Positions 1 to 8,919 of a stretch of DNA of 64,000 nucleotides are shown here, piece after piece. Each line of letters opens with the position of its first letter. Position 1 is the stretch's first letter. The translations under genes were made by a program, and so were the position numbers. The notes under the pieces are model-generated. The model made no database searches. It had not been told where the DNA came from and saw nothing but the letters and a program-made list of their open reading frames with translations. The stretch is from Nostoc sp. 106C (GTDB lineage: Bacteria; Cyanobacteriota; Cyanobacteriia; Cyanobacteriales; Nostocaceae), in the NCBI RefSeq assembly GCF_002154725.1, contig NZ_MTAW01000219.1, forward strand, positions 1-64,000, written 5' to 3'.

Positions 1-43
1 CTCTCATTAACTCAGCACTGCTGGGTCTTTTTGGATGGCTTAG

Positions 44-289
44 TCTAAACTCCAGTTATTAAGGATATATACTCGTTTTGGTGGTAGAGTGAGGGATGAA
101 GATGAGGAAAAATACGAAGCTTACAAACGCTTCTGCGATCGCGTAGAGTGGGGATTAGTGGTAGAGATAACAGTAAAATATAATACCTTGACACGAGGAC
201 ATTTACCCTACAACTTTCGACCAGGTACCCAAGTACGACATATGACAAGAGGGACTCTCTTCTCTCGCGTCGAGACTTGTAAAATTTAA
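44..289 (+). pseudogene. GUN4-domain C-terminal remnant
   Basis: A stop at 41-43 is followed by an open frame running to the stop at 287-289. The peptide has RFGG, then CDRVEWG and RGHLP, and ends in CKI. These match in order the C-terminus of the GUN4 domain of the caspase protein at 43.4-45.0 kb (GRFGF, GDRVGW, RGHLP, IKCKI). Only about the last 70 residues of a GUN4 domain remain, with no plausible start apart from a GTG at 89 and no effector domain in this frame. I read it as the decayed tail of a second caspase/GUN4 or kinase/GUN4 gene. It could also be the end of a gene frameshifted just upstream of the window. Confidence 0.6.
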
Positions 290-348
290 CAAGTAAAGCT
301 TTCAAGCGACTTCCCCAAAAATTTCTCCGCAACTTGATGGATACCCGT

Positions 349-477
349 GTCATTCCGAATGGAGCGAAGCGGAATGTCGGCGAAGCCTTCCCGAAGGATA
401 GCAATCGCAAAGGTTGGGATTGCTATCCTTCGGGAAGGCTTTCAGCGAACGCTCCATTTTATTACGCTCGCAATGAC
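349..477. repeat. Palindromic dispersed repeat (GTCATT...AATGAC)
   Basis: The element begins GTCATTCCGAATGGAGCGAA and ends in GCTCGCAATGAC. Its centre is an inverted repeat of CCTTCCCGAAGGATAGCAATC on either side of about 12 bases. A related copy with the same ends lies at 22221-22319. It resembles the short REP-like palindromes common between Nostoc genes. No coding capacity is inferred. Confidence 0.75.
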
Positions 478-573
478 TTTAAATAGAGCGATCGCACTTC
501 GTGGAAATTTTATATTTAGTGATCGCCATAACTGATATCTTCATTCAAAAAACACATTAAGTTGAATTTAGTA

Positions 574-855
574 AGCAAAATGGCATTTTACTTACTCAAA
601 ATGCCTTAACGAGTTCACAAAATGCCTTAACGCTTACTCATTTTGGTGTTTTACGCAAGCAAAAAGCCTTAATGAGTTCTTAAAAAGCCTTAACGCCTAC
701 TCATTTTAGTAAATCGCGCACTCATTTTAGTGTTTTCCGCAAGTAAAAAGCCTTAATGAGTTCACAAAAAGCCTTATCGCTTACTCATTTCGGTAAATCA
801 CGCACTCATTTTGGTGTTTTCCGCAAGTAAAAAGGTAAATCACATTCTCATTATA
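574..855. repeat. 84-bp-period tandem repeat array
   Basis: The motif ACTCATTT(T/C)(G/A)GT starts at 636, 720 and 804, an exact 84-bp period. Each unit contains CGCAAG(C/T)AAAAAGCCTTAA, a second half-copy of AAAAGCCTTA, and GTAAATC(G/A)CGC. A degenerate half unit precedes the first copy from about 574. The array fills the upstream region of the gene at 1013 and has no long open frame. Its function is unknown; it may be a replication-slippage array or a set of binding sites. Confidence 0.75.
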
Positions 856-1012
856 CTTTTTTGCTAAAACATATCAGTAATTCACCTACTTATCACAGAA
901 ATATCTGTGTAGCAAAAGCTATTGCAGATTTGGCGAAATCTTCCCAAGCTGATCGATACAAAAGTTTTTAAGGTAAATAATATTAACCGTACCGTATGAG
1001 AAGGTGTAGGAT

Positions 1013-1441
1013 ATGGCGCGTCAAAAAAGAAGCTCTAAAGTATTAGAAAGAGCAGTGCGTCGTGCTGCTAGCATGAACTCAATTAATCCAAATTTAGATG
1101 TAGGTAATGGACTTACTTTACCTGCCTTTTCCACTCTCATTGAGAAGATGCAAACTCAAGAATATGCATATAATAGTGCCCTTTCTAACTTGGATGGGTT
1201 ATACCGTGAAATGCTAGAAACCGAGCGTGAATTGGGAGACATGACCGAACTTATACTGTTGGGAGTTGCAACAAGATTTGGCAAAAGCAGTGTAGAGTAC
1301 AACATGGCAGGAGGAGTACCTAAAAACCAGCGCCGCCGGGCAACAAAAAGTGGCTCACCAACTCCTAGTTCTCAGCCAACGGCATTAGTTGCGAGTGAAA
1401 ACGGCAATGGAAATGGCAAGACGCCAACAGTAACAAGTTAG
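1013..1441 (+). CDS. Hypothetical protein, 142 aa
   Basis: I do not recognise this family. The first 25 residues are basic (RQKRSSKVLERAVRRA). A predicted helical middle (about residues 38-80) contains YNSALSNLDGLYREMLETER. The tail after residue 100 is low in complexity and rich in Ser, Thr, Pro, Asn and Gly, with RRR at 107-109. No signal peptide or membrane segment is seen. The start is the ATG at 1013, preceded by GAAGGTGTAGGAT. A palindrome 40 bases past the stop could terminate it. The gene stands alone downstream of the 84-bp repeat array. The basic start and helical core might suit a small nucleic-acid-associated or structural protein, but that is a guess. Confidence 0.6.
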   Translation: MARQKRSSKVLERAVRRAASMNSINPNLDVGNGLTLPAFSTLIEKMQTQEYAYNSALSNLDGLYREMLETERELGDMTELILLGVATRFGKSSVEYNMAGGVPKNQRRRATKSGSPTPSSQPTALVASENGNGNGKTPTVTS

Positions 1442-1483
1442 GATGTGATACGCATTTTAATAAATATACAAATACATTGGTAG

Positions 1484-1504
1484 GGGTTTAGCATTGCTAA
1501 ACCC
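1484..1504 (+). terminator. Stem-loop after the 1013 gene
   Basis: GGGTTTAGC and GCTAAACCC form a 9-bp stem with a 3-base loop, 43 bases past the stop codon. No strong T-tract follows, so it may be a generic palindromic repeat and not a true intrinsic terminator. Confidence 0.4.
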
Positions 1505-1599
1505 TTACCCAAGTGAGCTTTTGGGTACTCCTTGAAACTCAGTCCGCTGGGTTTTGCCTGTGTAGCCGCGATTTCCCATCGCCCGGTGTTTTTAATACA

Positions 1600-2748
1600 T
1601 TACGGCAGATTATTTTTCACCCAATTATGAGCAATTTTAATTCCTCGGCTTTCCATTGTTTGGACAAATAAATCTGTTGGTAGTGCCTCTTCTACAGGTA
1701 GAACTCCTGGCTTTTTCAGCTTATCTTCAAGTAACAATTGGGCAATACTACCTGTGCCACAACCAGAAGCTAAAGCGGTATTTTCATGTATTAAATCTGC
1801 ATAATAAAGGGCTGTTTTACCATCTTTTTGCCCTGTGACTTCTGCACGCACTGCTACCCCAATTCCTGTAAAAGGATTCGTCACATCTGTCATAAAATGA
1901 CTGACATGAGAGAGAAACTCAATCATAGCTCGACGCTGCATCAACCATTTAGGGAAAATATGCGCCGCTATCCAAGTCATGTGATTATAAAAGTCGGGTA
2001 CTGAACCAAATTTTGTAATTACAGTTTTCACTGAAGGAAAAGAATGCGGCATAGTGAAGGTTTCTGGCATATCAAACCAGTAAACCCCAGTACGTCCATA
2101 GGGAGGTGCAAAATTAATCATTTCCCTCTCACTATATGGTTTAACTACTTGCCAATTGCCATTAATCCAAGCTTCAAAAGGATATTGTAAACCCAAAAAA
2201 GTTGTTCGCATAACTGTGATGCCAGCACCACCAGAACCAGACACTAAATAACTGAGATGAATTTTTTCTGGTTTGTCGAATTGCTCAACACATTGGCGTA
2301 CCATGCTGTTAGAAATACCAGGAAAAATTCCAGTGTTAATAATTGCCGTGACATTAGCAGCGGCAGCTTGTTCGTTATACTTTAAAGCTTTACTAGTATA
2401 AGAACGATGATCGCTGACATCTAGATAATTAACGCCTTGTTCAATGCAAATTTGTAAAACATTAGTGTCTCGGTAGTGAAAAGGACCAGCACAGTGGATG
2501 ACTAAATCGGAATTAGCGATCGCCTTGCGCAGTTTGTCCACTTCCGCCAAGTCCAACACCAAAAACTGCACCTGCGTTCCTAAAGTCCAGTTGTTTTTAG
2601 TACTGAGCCACTTGGCATCTTCGTCCTCCTCAGCCACTGGGGAACGTCCGGTAATCGTAATTTGTGCTTGGGTGTGGGTGGCTAGATCCTGAGCAACACT
2701 GCTACCAATCCTCCCCCTGCCTCCAAGAATCAAAATGCGGTTTGTCAT
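1600..2748 (-). CDS. Saccharopine dehydrogenase-like NAD(P)-dependent oxidoreductase
   Basis: The protein has 382 aa. The N-terminus is a Rossmann fold with the dinucleotide-binding loop ILGGRGRIGSSVA at about residues 6-18. LVIHCAGPF and GVNYLDVSD at about 82-112 are hallmarks of the saccharopine dehydrogenase NADP-binding family. The C-terminal half has the mixed substrate-binding fold of that superfamily. No transmembrane stretch is evident. Many cyanobacterial members are not true lysine-pathway enzymes and their substrates are unknown, so I assign only the family. The gene is monocistronic, convergent with the gene at 1013, and 261 bases separate its start from the NblB-like gene on the other strand. 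Confidence 0.8.
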   Translation of the reverse strand: MTNRILILGGRGRIGSSVAQDLATHTQAQITITGRSPVAEEDEDAKWLSTKNNWTLGTQVQFLVLDLAEVDKLRKAIANSDLVIHCAGPFHYRDTNVLQICIEQGVNYLDVSDHRSYTSKALKYNEQAAAANVTAIINTGIFPGISNSMVRQCVEQFDKPEKIHLSYLVSGSGGAGITVMRTTFLGLQYPFEAWINGNWQVVKPYSEREMINFAPPYGRTGVYWFDMPETFTMPHSFPSVKTVITKFGSVPDFYNHMTWIAAHIFPKWLMQRRAMIEFLSHVSHFMTDVTNPFTGIGVAVRAEVTGQKDGKTALYYADLIHENTALASGCGTGSIAQLLLEDKLKKPGVLPVEEALPTDLFVQTMESRGIKIAHNWVKNNLP

Positions 2749-3009
2749 GAGTAATGCTGGTCAAAACTAGATTTATTGCACCAATTTTCAGTTCTGCTTG
2801 TCATCAGCAACAAGTAAGACCTTGCTTATTATGCAAGTAGTATTCTTGGGTTGGAAGAAGGACAAAGCAGACAATTACGGCAAATGACTCATGACAAGTG
2901 ACAAATGACCCATCAATTTGATGTATGGTTAACCCCCCAAAAAGAAGGTGTCCTTTATTATGAGAATTTTTGTAAAGTAAAGATAAGTAAAGAAACTATT
3001 TTCACCAAA

Positions 3010-3690
3010 ATGGCTGCTTTAAGCTTAGAAGAAATTTCTGTTCAGTTAGAAAGTCCGAACCTGCGCGATCGCATGGTAGCTCTTGCCAATCTGCGCGATG
3101 TTCCGTCTGAAGATGCCGTACCTTTAATCAAAAAGGTATTAGATGACGAATCTTTGCAACTGCGATCGATGGCAATTTTTGCTTTGGGAATTAAACAGAC
3201 ACCAGAATGTTATCCAATATTGGTAAAAATTTTGGAAACTGACCCAGATTATGGTATGCGTGCTGATGCTGCTGGGGCATTGGGATATTTAGGTGATGCC
3301 AGAGCCTTTGAGGTGCTAGCACGGGCGTTTTATGAAGATACTGATTGGCTAGTACGCTTTAGTGTGGCAGTTTCTCTAGGCAATATTAAAGATCCGCGTG
3401 CCCATGCCATTCTGATTCAAGCATTAGATAGTGACGAAGTTATCTTACATCAAGCAGCGATCGCAGCACTAGGAGAGATTAAAGACATTGAGTCTGTAGA
3501 TATGATCTTGCGCTTTGCCCAGTCAGATGATTGGTTAGTGCGGCAACGTCTTGCAGAAGCTTTAGGTAATCTTCCTACCCCTAAGAGCGTCTCAGCTTTG
3601 AAATACCTAGAAAAAGATAGCCATCCTCACGTTGCTGAAGCAGCGACAATTTCTCTGAAAAGGCTCGAAGCTACAGACACTCAAGCATAA
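3010..3690 (+). CDS. nblB: HEAT-repeat protein of the NblB / phycobilin lyase type
   Basis: Almost the whole 226-aa protein consists of helical HEAT/PBS-lyase repeats (for example RMVALANLR, LRSMAIFALG, MRADAAGALGYLGD, VRFSVAVSLGNIKD, HQAAIAALGEI, VRQRLAEALGNL). Length and repeat layout match NblB-like proteins and the CpcE/CpcF lyases, which handle phycobilins or help dismantle phycobilisomes. I chose the ATG at 3010 (MAALSLEE) because the upstream in-frame extension to 2905 reads like untranslated sequence; 2905 remains an alternative. The next gene is a phycobiliprotein lyase, which supports a phycobilisome role. The assignment to NblB itself, as opposed to another PBS-lyase HEAT protein, is less sure. 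Confidence 0.65.
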   Translation: MAALSLEEISVQLESPNLRDRMVALANLRDVPSEDAVPLIKKVLDDESLQLRSMAIFALGIKQTPECYPILVKILETDPDYGMRADAAGALGYLGDARAFEVLARAFYEDTDWLVRFSVAVSLGNIKDPRAHAILIQALDSDEVILHQAAIAALGEIKDIESVDMILRFAQSDDWLVRQRLAEALGNLPTPKSVSALKYLEKDSHPHVAEAATISLKRLEATDTQA

Positions 3691-3720
3691 GCGCCATTGA
3701 AAGCTAAAGTATAAATTATT

Positions 3721-3767
3721 AAGGATGAAATATCTCTACCAATTTACCAAGTTTTAATTTCATCCTT
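3721..3767 (+). terminator. Inverted repeat after the HEAT-repeat gene
   Basis: AAGGATGAAAT (3721-3731) and ATTTCATCCTT (3757-3767) are perfect 11-base arms around a 25-base loop, 30 bases past the stop at 3690. It could end the HEAT-gene transcript; the long loop and weak T-run keep confidence low. Confidence 0.4.
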
Positions 3768-3853
3768 TAAACTTCAGACTGCTTTAGGCAACACCTCCTG
3801 CTACCTTTTAATAAGTGGGATTTTCAGCATTTTGATGCAGAGTAGTTTCAATC

Positions 3854-4420
3854 ATGAATATAGAAGAGTTTTTTGAGTTGAGCGCTGGTAAATGGTTTTC
3901 CCATCGCACCAGTCATCATTTAGCTTTTAAGCAATCCGAAGACGGTAAGTCGGATATTACCATCGAGATGCTGGCAGCAGATCATCCAGAGGTAATCAAA
4001 CTGTGCCAACAGTACGAAATTAACCCCAGTGGTGCTTCCTGTGGTGCGAGAGTTACTTGGAACGGCACTATGGAATGGGATGAAGAAAAACACAGTGGCT
4101 CTACTGTGCTAGTTTCAGTACCTGATGAAGATAACCCCAACGAAGGCAAGTTGCTGCGAGAAATGGGTTATGCCGAAAAAGCTCCAGTCGCCGGACGTTA
4201 TAAGATGGGCAGTGATGGAGCGTTGACACTAACTACAGAGTATGAAACTATGTGGTCTGAGGAACGCCTCTGGTTTGCTAGCCCCAACTTGCGGATGCGA
4301 GTCAGTGTCCTGAAACGCTTCGGTGGCTTTAGCATGGCTTCTTTCACATCTGAGATTCGCATGGGTGGGACCCCAGCAAGTGTGAAAGCATCAGAGGCGG
4401 CTAATACAGCATCAAGTTAG
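3854..4420 (+). CDS. cpcS: CpcS/CpeS-family phycobiliprotein lyase
   Basis: The 188-aa protein opens with [20 protein letters not shown], the typical start of the CpcS/CpeS (lipocalin-fold) chromophore lyases. It continues with the family segments [38 protein letters not shown] and [15 protein letters not shown]. These enzymes attach phycocyanobilin to the Cys-82/84 site of phycobiliprotein subunits. Length fits the family. The C-terminal 15 residues are a low-complexity Ala/Ser tail. The gene follows the NblB-like gene on the same strand after a 163-base gap, so both are probably in phycobilisome assembly or maintenance. I cannot tell CpcS-I from CpcS-III or CpeS by eye. Confidence 0.85.
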   Translation: MNIEEFFELSAGKWFSHRTSHHLAFKQSEDGKSDITIEMLAADHPEVIKLCQQYEINPSGASCGARVTWNGTMEWDEEKHSGSTVLVSVPDEDNPNEGKLLREMGYAEKAPVAGRYKMGSDGALTLTTEYETMWSEERLWFASPNLRMRVSVLKRFGGFSMASFTSEIRMGGTPASVKASEAANTASS

Positions 4421-4462
4421 TTGTATTAGCGGACTTGCGATTAAACAATATCTAAGATAGTA

Positions 4463-4487
4463 AGGGCACAATGTAATATTGTGCCCT
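4463..4487 (+). terminator. Terminator-like hairpin after cpcS
   Basis: AGGGCACAAT and ATTGTGCCCT are perfect 10-bp arms with a 5-base loop, 42 bases past the cpcS stop. A very similar GGGCACAA palindrome follows the FadL-like gene at 49.57 kb, so it is also a member of a dispersed repeat type. Confidence 0.55.
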
Positions 4488-4656
4488 AAGCCTTTGGATT
4501 ACTGGGTTTTTTATTAACTTAAGCGATCGCTTACAATAATCTATTAAAGTGCATTACAAATAAACTTATAATTCACAACAGCTAAAAAGCCTGAAATATA
4601 ATTCTTTTAACTTTTGACTTCCAAACAGCAGTACTAGCCCCTACGATAAAAAAAGA

Positions 4657-6081
4657 ATGAACCCAGAGAGATTGGCAAGACTGCGGAATTTGTGCCGGGA
4701 TGAAGCGGCATTTGAACAAATCAAGCAGATCCTGGGCGATGAAGTCCTAAAATCCAAGCACGAAATCAATCAGGCAAATTTCCAAGTACAGCGGCAAAAA
4801 GCATTATTCCGTGTAATTACTCGCCTACGCGAACCAATAGACCTAGAAACAATTTTTCAAGCTACAGCTACTGAGGTGCGCCAACTTTTGGCTGTAGACC
4901 GAGTGGGGATGTTTCGCTTCTACCCAGATTCAGGTTGGAATGATGGGGAATTTGTTTCTGAGGATGTAGATCCTGCTTTTCCATCTGCTATGGAACAAAG
5001 AATCCATGACCACTGCTTTGGTGAGCAGTTTGCAGTCCATTATCAGCAGGGAAGGATTCAGGCAGTTGCAGATATTCACACTTATGGGCTGAGTGATTGT
5101 CACATCCAGGTTCTAGCTCAATTTCAAATCAGAGCCAACTTAGTAATACCACTGTTACAAGGTAAGACTCTCTGGGGATTGCTGTGTATTAACCAATGTC
5201 GTGCGCCGCGAGAATGGCAACCTACAGAGATTGAGTTTGCTACCGAAATTGCCAGCCATCTAGCTGTGGCTCTCCAACATGCAGAACTCCTTGCTGACTT
5301 ACAAGCAGAAGTAATAGAGCGCCAGCAGGCCGAACAAGCACTACATTCCCTAAACCAGGGAATGCAACGGGCAATGATTGAGCTACAAGCAGTAAATAAG
5401 GAACTAGAAGCTTTTAGCTACTCCGTTTCCCACGATTTACGTGCTCCCTTACGTAGTATTGATGGCTTTAGCCAGGCTCTTCTTGAAGACTATCAAGAAC
5501 AGCTAGACGAAACAGGGCAGAACTATCTCCGGCGAATTCGGTTAGCTACTCAGCGAATGGGTCAATTAATCGACGATCTCCTGAATCTATCTCGGTTGAT
5601 GCGTAGTGAGATGCAGCTAGAACCAGTAGATCTCAGTTTGTTAGCAAAAGTCATCTACAAAGAGCTACAGGAAAGTCAGCCAGAGCGACAGGTCGATTGT
5701 GTCATTCAACCAGGACTTATAGCCCAAGGAGATAGCCGACTGTTGCAAATGATGTTGACAAACTTACTCGAAAATGCATGGAAATTTACCTCCAAGCACA
5801 CCCAAGCTAAAATTGAGTTCGGTACAATGCCTCAAGAAAATGGTATTCCAATCTACTTTATTCGAGATGATGGTGCTGGCTTTGATATGGCCTACGCCAA
5901 TAAGTTATTTGGCCCCTTCCAGCGCTTACACAGAATAGATGAATTTCCTGGAACTGGAATTGGGCTAGCCATAGTCCAACGAATTGTACATCGGCATGGT
6001 GGTAGGGTATGGGCAGAAGGAGTTGTAGAACAGGGAGCTACTTTTTACTTTACATTAGTAGCAGATGAGCCTGGAGCATGA
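4657..6081 (+). CDS. Cyanobacteriochrome (DXCF GAF) sensor histidine kinase
   Basis: The 474-aa protein has one GAF domain (about 55-210), a short coiled linker (about 211-250), HisKA with phospho-acceptor His259 in VSHDLRAPLRS, and a HATPase (NLLENAWKF, DDGAGFD, GTGIGLAIV). The GAF carries the bilin-attachment signature DCH with Cys148 and, 28 residues earlier, the DXCF motif DHCF with Cys120. DXCF cyanobacteriochromes use the second Cys to form a blue- or violet-absorbing adduct, so this is probably a photosensory kinase. No receiver or membrane segment is present. The stop overlaps the start of the response regulator gene by four bases (ATGA), so the two are translationally coupled. Bilin binding is inferred from motifs only. 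Confidence 0.85.
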   Translation: MNPERLARLRNLCRDEAAFEQIKQILGDEVLKSKHEINQANFQVQRQKALFRVITRLREPIDLETIFQATATEVRQLLAVDRVGMFRFYPDSGWNDGEFVSEDVDPAFPSAMEQRIHDHCFGEQFAVHYQQGRIQAVADIHTYGLSDCHIQVLAQFQIRANLVIPLLQGKTLWGLLCINQCRAPREWQPTEIEFATEIASHLAVALQHAELLADLQAEVIERQQAEQALHSLNQGMQRAMIELQAVNKELEAFSYSVSHDLRAPLRSIDGFSQALLEDYQEQLDETGQNYLRRIRLATQRMGQLIDDLLNLSRLMRSEMQLEPVDLSLLAKVIYKELQESQPERQVDCVIQPGLIAQGDSRLLQMMLTNLLENAWKFTSKHTQAKIEFGTMPQENGIPIYFIRDDGAGFDMAYANKLFGPFQRLHRIDEFPGTGIGLAIVQRIVHRHGGRVWAEGVVEQGATFYFTLVADEPGA

Positions 6082-6521
6082 GCGTGAGCAATAAAATGAT
6101 TTTACTGGTAGAAGATAATCCTGATGACGAAGCTTTAGCTATCCGAGCACTCAGGCGCAATCACATCAGTAATGAAATAGTAGTAGCTCGCGATGGTGTT
6201 GAAGCTCTTGATTACCTATTTGGCACTGGAGTTCACACTGGACGGGATATTAACATTAAACCTACTGTAATTTTGTTGGATCTTAAGCTACCCCGCATCG
6301 ATGGCATAGAAGTATTGCGTCGCTTGCGAGAAGACAAACGTACTAACTTACTACCTGTAGTAATCTTAACTACTTCCAGCGAAGAAAAAGATTTGCTTAA
6401 TAGTTACAGTTTGGGGTGCAACAGTTATATCCGCAAACCCGTAGATTTTATTCAATTTACGGAAGCAGTCCGACAACTAGGAATGTACTGGTTACTCATG
6501 AACGAAGCACCGCCCATTTAG
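6078..6521 (+). CDS. Rcp1-like single-domain response regulator
   Basis: This is a 147-aa CheY-like receiver with no output domain. The acidic pocket is EDN at residues 12-14, the phospho-acceptor is Asp68 in ILLDLKLPRIDG, and TTS plus the conserved Lys in YIRKPVD follow. The short acidic insert and the C-terminal WLLMNEAPP tail are typical of Rcp1-type regulators that partner cyanobacterial phytochromes. The start overlaps the stop of the cyanobacteriochrome kinase, making it the likely phosphate acceptor. The hybrid kinase begins 13 bases downstream, which suggests a three-gene operon and phosphorelay. Confidence 0.9.
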   Translation: MSVSNKMILLVEDNPDDEALAIRALRRNHISNEIVVARDGVEALDYLFGTGVHTGRDINIKPTVILLDLKLPRIDGIEVLRRLREDKRTNLLPVVILTTSSEEKDLLNSYSLGCNSYIRKPVDFIQFTEAVRQLGMYWLLMNEAPPI

Positions 6522-6534
6522 AGAGTTAGTCAAG

Positions 6535-8820
6535 ATGCTCCCCCACCTGCGTGTTTTGATTGTTGAAGATTCGGAAGATGATACGCTCCTACTTGTTAGG
6601 GAGTTGCGTCGCAGTGAATATACTCTGAATTATGTTCGGGTCGATACCGCAGATGCAATGCAAGCAGCGCTAGATCAACAATCATGGGACATTGTGATCG
6701 CAGATTATAGTCTGCCTGCCTTCAGTGGTTTAGATGCCTTGAAACTCCTCCAAAGGCGCAAGCTGGATTTACCATTTATTATTGTCTCCGGTACTATTGG
6801 TGAGGATATTGCTGTCGCCGCCATGAAAGCTGGTGCTCACGACTATCTCATTAAGGGTAACCTCGCTCGCCTGGTGCCTGCGGTGGAACGAGAGTTGCGG
6901 GAAGCTAGGGAACGATACAAACGGCATAGTGCAGAACAGGCTTTTCAAGAAAGCGAAGACCGCTTTCGCACACTTTGCTCTTCGGCTCCGCTGGCTATCT
7001 TTCAAACTGATGCCAAAGGGCAGCTTACTTACAATAATCCTTTATGGTATGACATCTCTGGTGTAAGCGAAGAGGAAAGTTTAGGCTACGGTTGGACTCA
7101 GGCAATTCACCCCCAAGATAGAGCTAAGGTTTTCCAAGATTGGGAGCGGACAGTATCTGAACAAAGTACCTGGGTTCACGAATACAGACTCTTGACACCC
7201 CAAGGTGAAGTCCGATGGGTGCGTGCTCTTGCCAGCCCAATGTACTCTGCTGAATGCCGATTTTTGGGTCATGTAGGGACAGTTGAAGACATTACCGATC
7301 GCAAAGAAGCCGCACAGAAAATCTACGAACAAGCAGCGTTGTTGGATATTTCTATAGATGCGATCGCAGTTCGTGACCTAGAAAATCATATCTTATTTTG
7401 GAATAAAGGGGCGGAGCGCCTTTATGGATGGACGACAGCAGAAGTTCTGGGCAGAAATGCTGCTCAATTTTTGTGTAAATATGCAGAAACTTCGCCACCG
7501 TTTCCGGAAATAAAGACAATATTAGCTAAGAATGGTAAATGGCAAGGCGAGTTACAGCAATTTACAAAATATGGTCAAGAAATCATCGTCGAAAGTCGCT
7601 GGTCACTGATGCGCGATGAAGCTGGTAACCCTAAATCTATTCTGACACTCACTACCGATATTACTCAAAAAAAGCAACTCGAAGAACAATTTCTCCGCGC
7701 TCAACGGCTGGAAAGTCTAGGTACTCTTGCAAGTGGTATTGCCCACGACTTCAACAATATCCTGACTCCCATTTTGGCAATTGCTCAACTGCTACCTCTC
7801 AAACTCCCCAACTTTGATGAGAGCACTGAGCAACTGCTGCGAATACTAGAAGGAAGCGCTAGGCGAGGAGCTGATTTAGTCCAACAAATTCTGTCTTTTA
7901 CACGAGGTGTGGAAGGCCGTCGTTCTATCGTCCAAGTGCGACATTTGCTTTCAGATGTGGCGCAGGTGGCTCAACGCACCTTCCCCAAATTTATTGAAAC
8001 CAAAACTGACATCGCCCCAGACCTGTGGACAGTTTTTGCAGATGCAACTCAACTTCATCAAGTGCTAATGAACCTATGTGTTAATGCTCGTGATGCCATG
8101 CCCGATGGCGGTATTCTGAGGATTAGTGCGGAAAACCTTTGCATTGACCAAAACTACGCTAGTATGCATGTCGATGCTCAAGAAGGTTTTTATGTTGTCA
8201 TAACGATCGCTGATACTGGTACGGGTATTCCACCAGAAATTATGGAGCGGATTTTTGAACCCTTTTTTACTACCAAAGAAGTCGGCAAAGGAACAGGTCT
8301 AGGGCTTTCTACTGTCATGAGTATTATCAAAAGCCACAGTGGTTTTGTGACAGTTTACAGCGAGATAGGGCAGGGAAGCTGTTTTAAGGTTTACTTACCG
8401 AGTAGAGAAGCTACCGAAACTAAAGCAGTTACCAATACAGAATTGCCAAGCGGTAATGGTGAATTGATTTTGGTAGTAGATGACGAAGTCTCAATTTGCC
8501 AGATCGCTAAGACTACCTTAGAAAGCCATAATTACAGAATTTTAACTGCTAGTGATGGTATTGGGGCCCTTGCACTTTACGCGCAGCATATGGATGACAT
8601 CAGCGTAGTGTTAATAGACATGATGATGCCAGTCATGGATGGTGCTAGCACAATACTCATGTTGCAACGCATGAATCCAAAGACACAAATTATTGCCATG
8701 AGTGGAATTATGGCCTATGAGGCTGCTGCTCAAAAGAATAGCCTTGGTATCCGAGAATTCCTGCCAAAACCCTTTACAGCCCAAGTACTACTTAATACGT
8801 TACATGAGGTTCTTTCGTAA
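6535..8820 (+). CDS. Hybrid histidine kinase REC-PAS-PAS-HisKA-HATPase-REC
   Basis: The 761-aa protein has an N-terminal receiver (5-120, Asp57 in IADYSLP), two PAS domains (about 135-255 and 262-380, each followed by a PAC-like segment), and HisKA with His404 in [10 protein letters not shown]. The HATPase (about 500-620) has [17 protein letters not shown] and GTGLGLS, and a C-terminal receiver (about 642-760) has Asp695 in [11 protein letters not shown]. It has no transmembrane segments, so it is cytoplasmic. The H-box type (HDFNN) is typical of hybrid kinases with C-terminal receivers. It starts 13 bases after the Rcp1-like regulator, so its N-terminal receiver may take phosphate from the upstream kinase. 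The PAS ligands cannot be told from sequence. Confidence 0.9.
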   Translation: MLPHLRVLIVEDSEDDTLLLVRELRRSEYTLNYVRVDTADAMQAALDQQSWDIVIADYSLPAFSGLDALKLLQRRKLDLPFIIVSGTIGEDIAVAAMKAGAHDYLIKGNLARLVPAVERELREARERYKRHSAEQAFQESEDRFRTLCSSAPLAIFQTDAKGQLTYNNPLWYDISGVSEEESLGYGWTQAIHPQDRAKVFQDWERTVSEQSTWVHEYRLLTPQGEVRWVRALASPMYSAECRFLGHVGTVEDITDRKEAAQKIYEQAALLDISIDAIAVRDLENHILFWNKGAERLYGWTTAEVLGRNAAQFLCKYAETSPPFPEIKTILAKNGKWQGELQQFTKYGQEIIVESRWSLMRDEAGNPKSILTLTTDITQKKQLEEQFLRAQRLESLGTLASGIAHDFNNILTPILAIAQLLPLKLPNFDESTEQLLRILEGSARRGADLVQQILSFTRGVEGRRSIVQVRHLLSDVAQVAQRTFPKFIETKTDIAPDLWTVFADATQLHQVLMNLCVNARDAMPDGGILRISAENLCIDQNYASMHVDAQEGFYVVITIADTGTGIPPEIMERIFEPFFTTKEVGKGTGLGLSTVMSIIKSHSGFVTVYSEIGQGSCFKVYLPSREATETKAVTNTELPSGNGELILVVDDEVSICQIAKTTLESHNYRILTASDGIGALALYAQHMDDISVVLIDMMMPVMDGASTILMLQRMNPKTQIIAMSGIMAYEAAAQKNSLGIREFLPKPFTAQVLLNTLHEVLS

Positions 8821-8919
8821 GCACGGGTGTAGGGGAGATGAGGGTGAAAAAGCAGGGGAGCAGGGGGGAAGAAATGCTTGACCCTTGACTCTGGACTCTT
8901 GACCAATGACAAATGACAA

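Noticed and set aside
45-410. Minus-strand open frame over the first 400 bases
   Set aside because: It runs antisense through the GUN4 remnant and half of a palindromic repeat and has no protein-like features.
2905-3009. N-terminal extension of the HEAT-repeat protein
   Set aside because: The extra 35 residues do not resemble HEAT sequence; the ATG at 3010 starts the conserved part.
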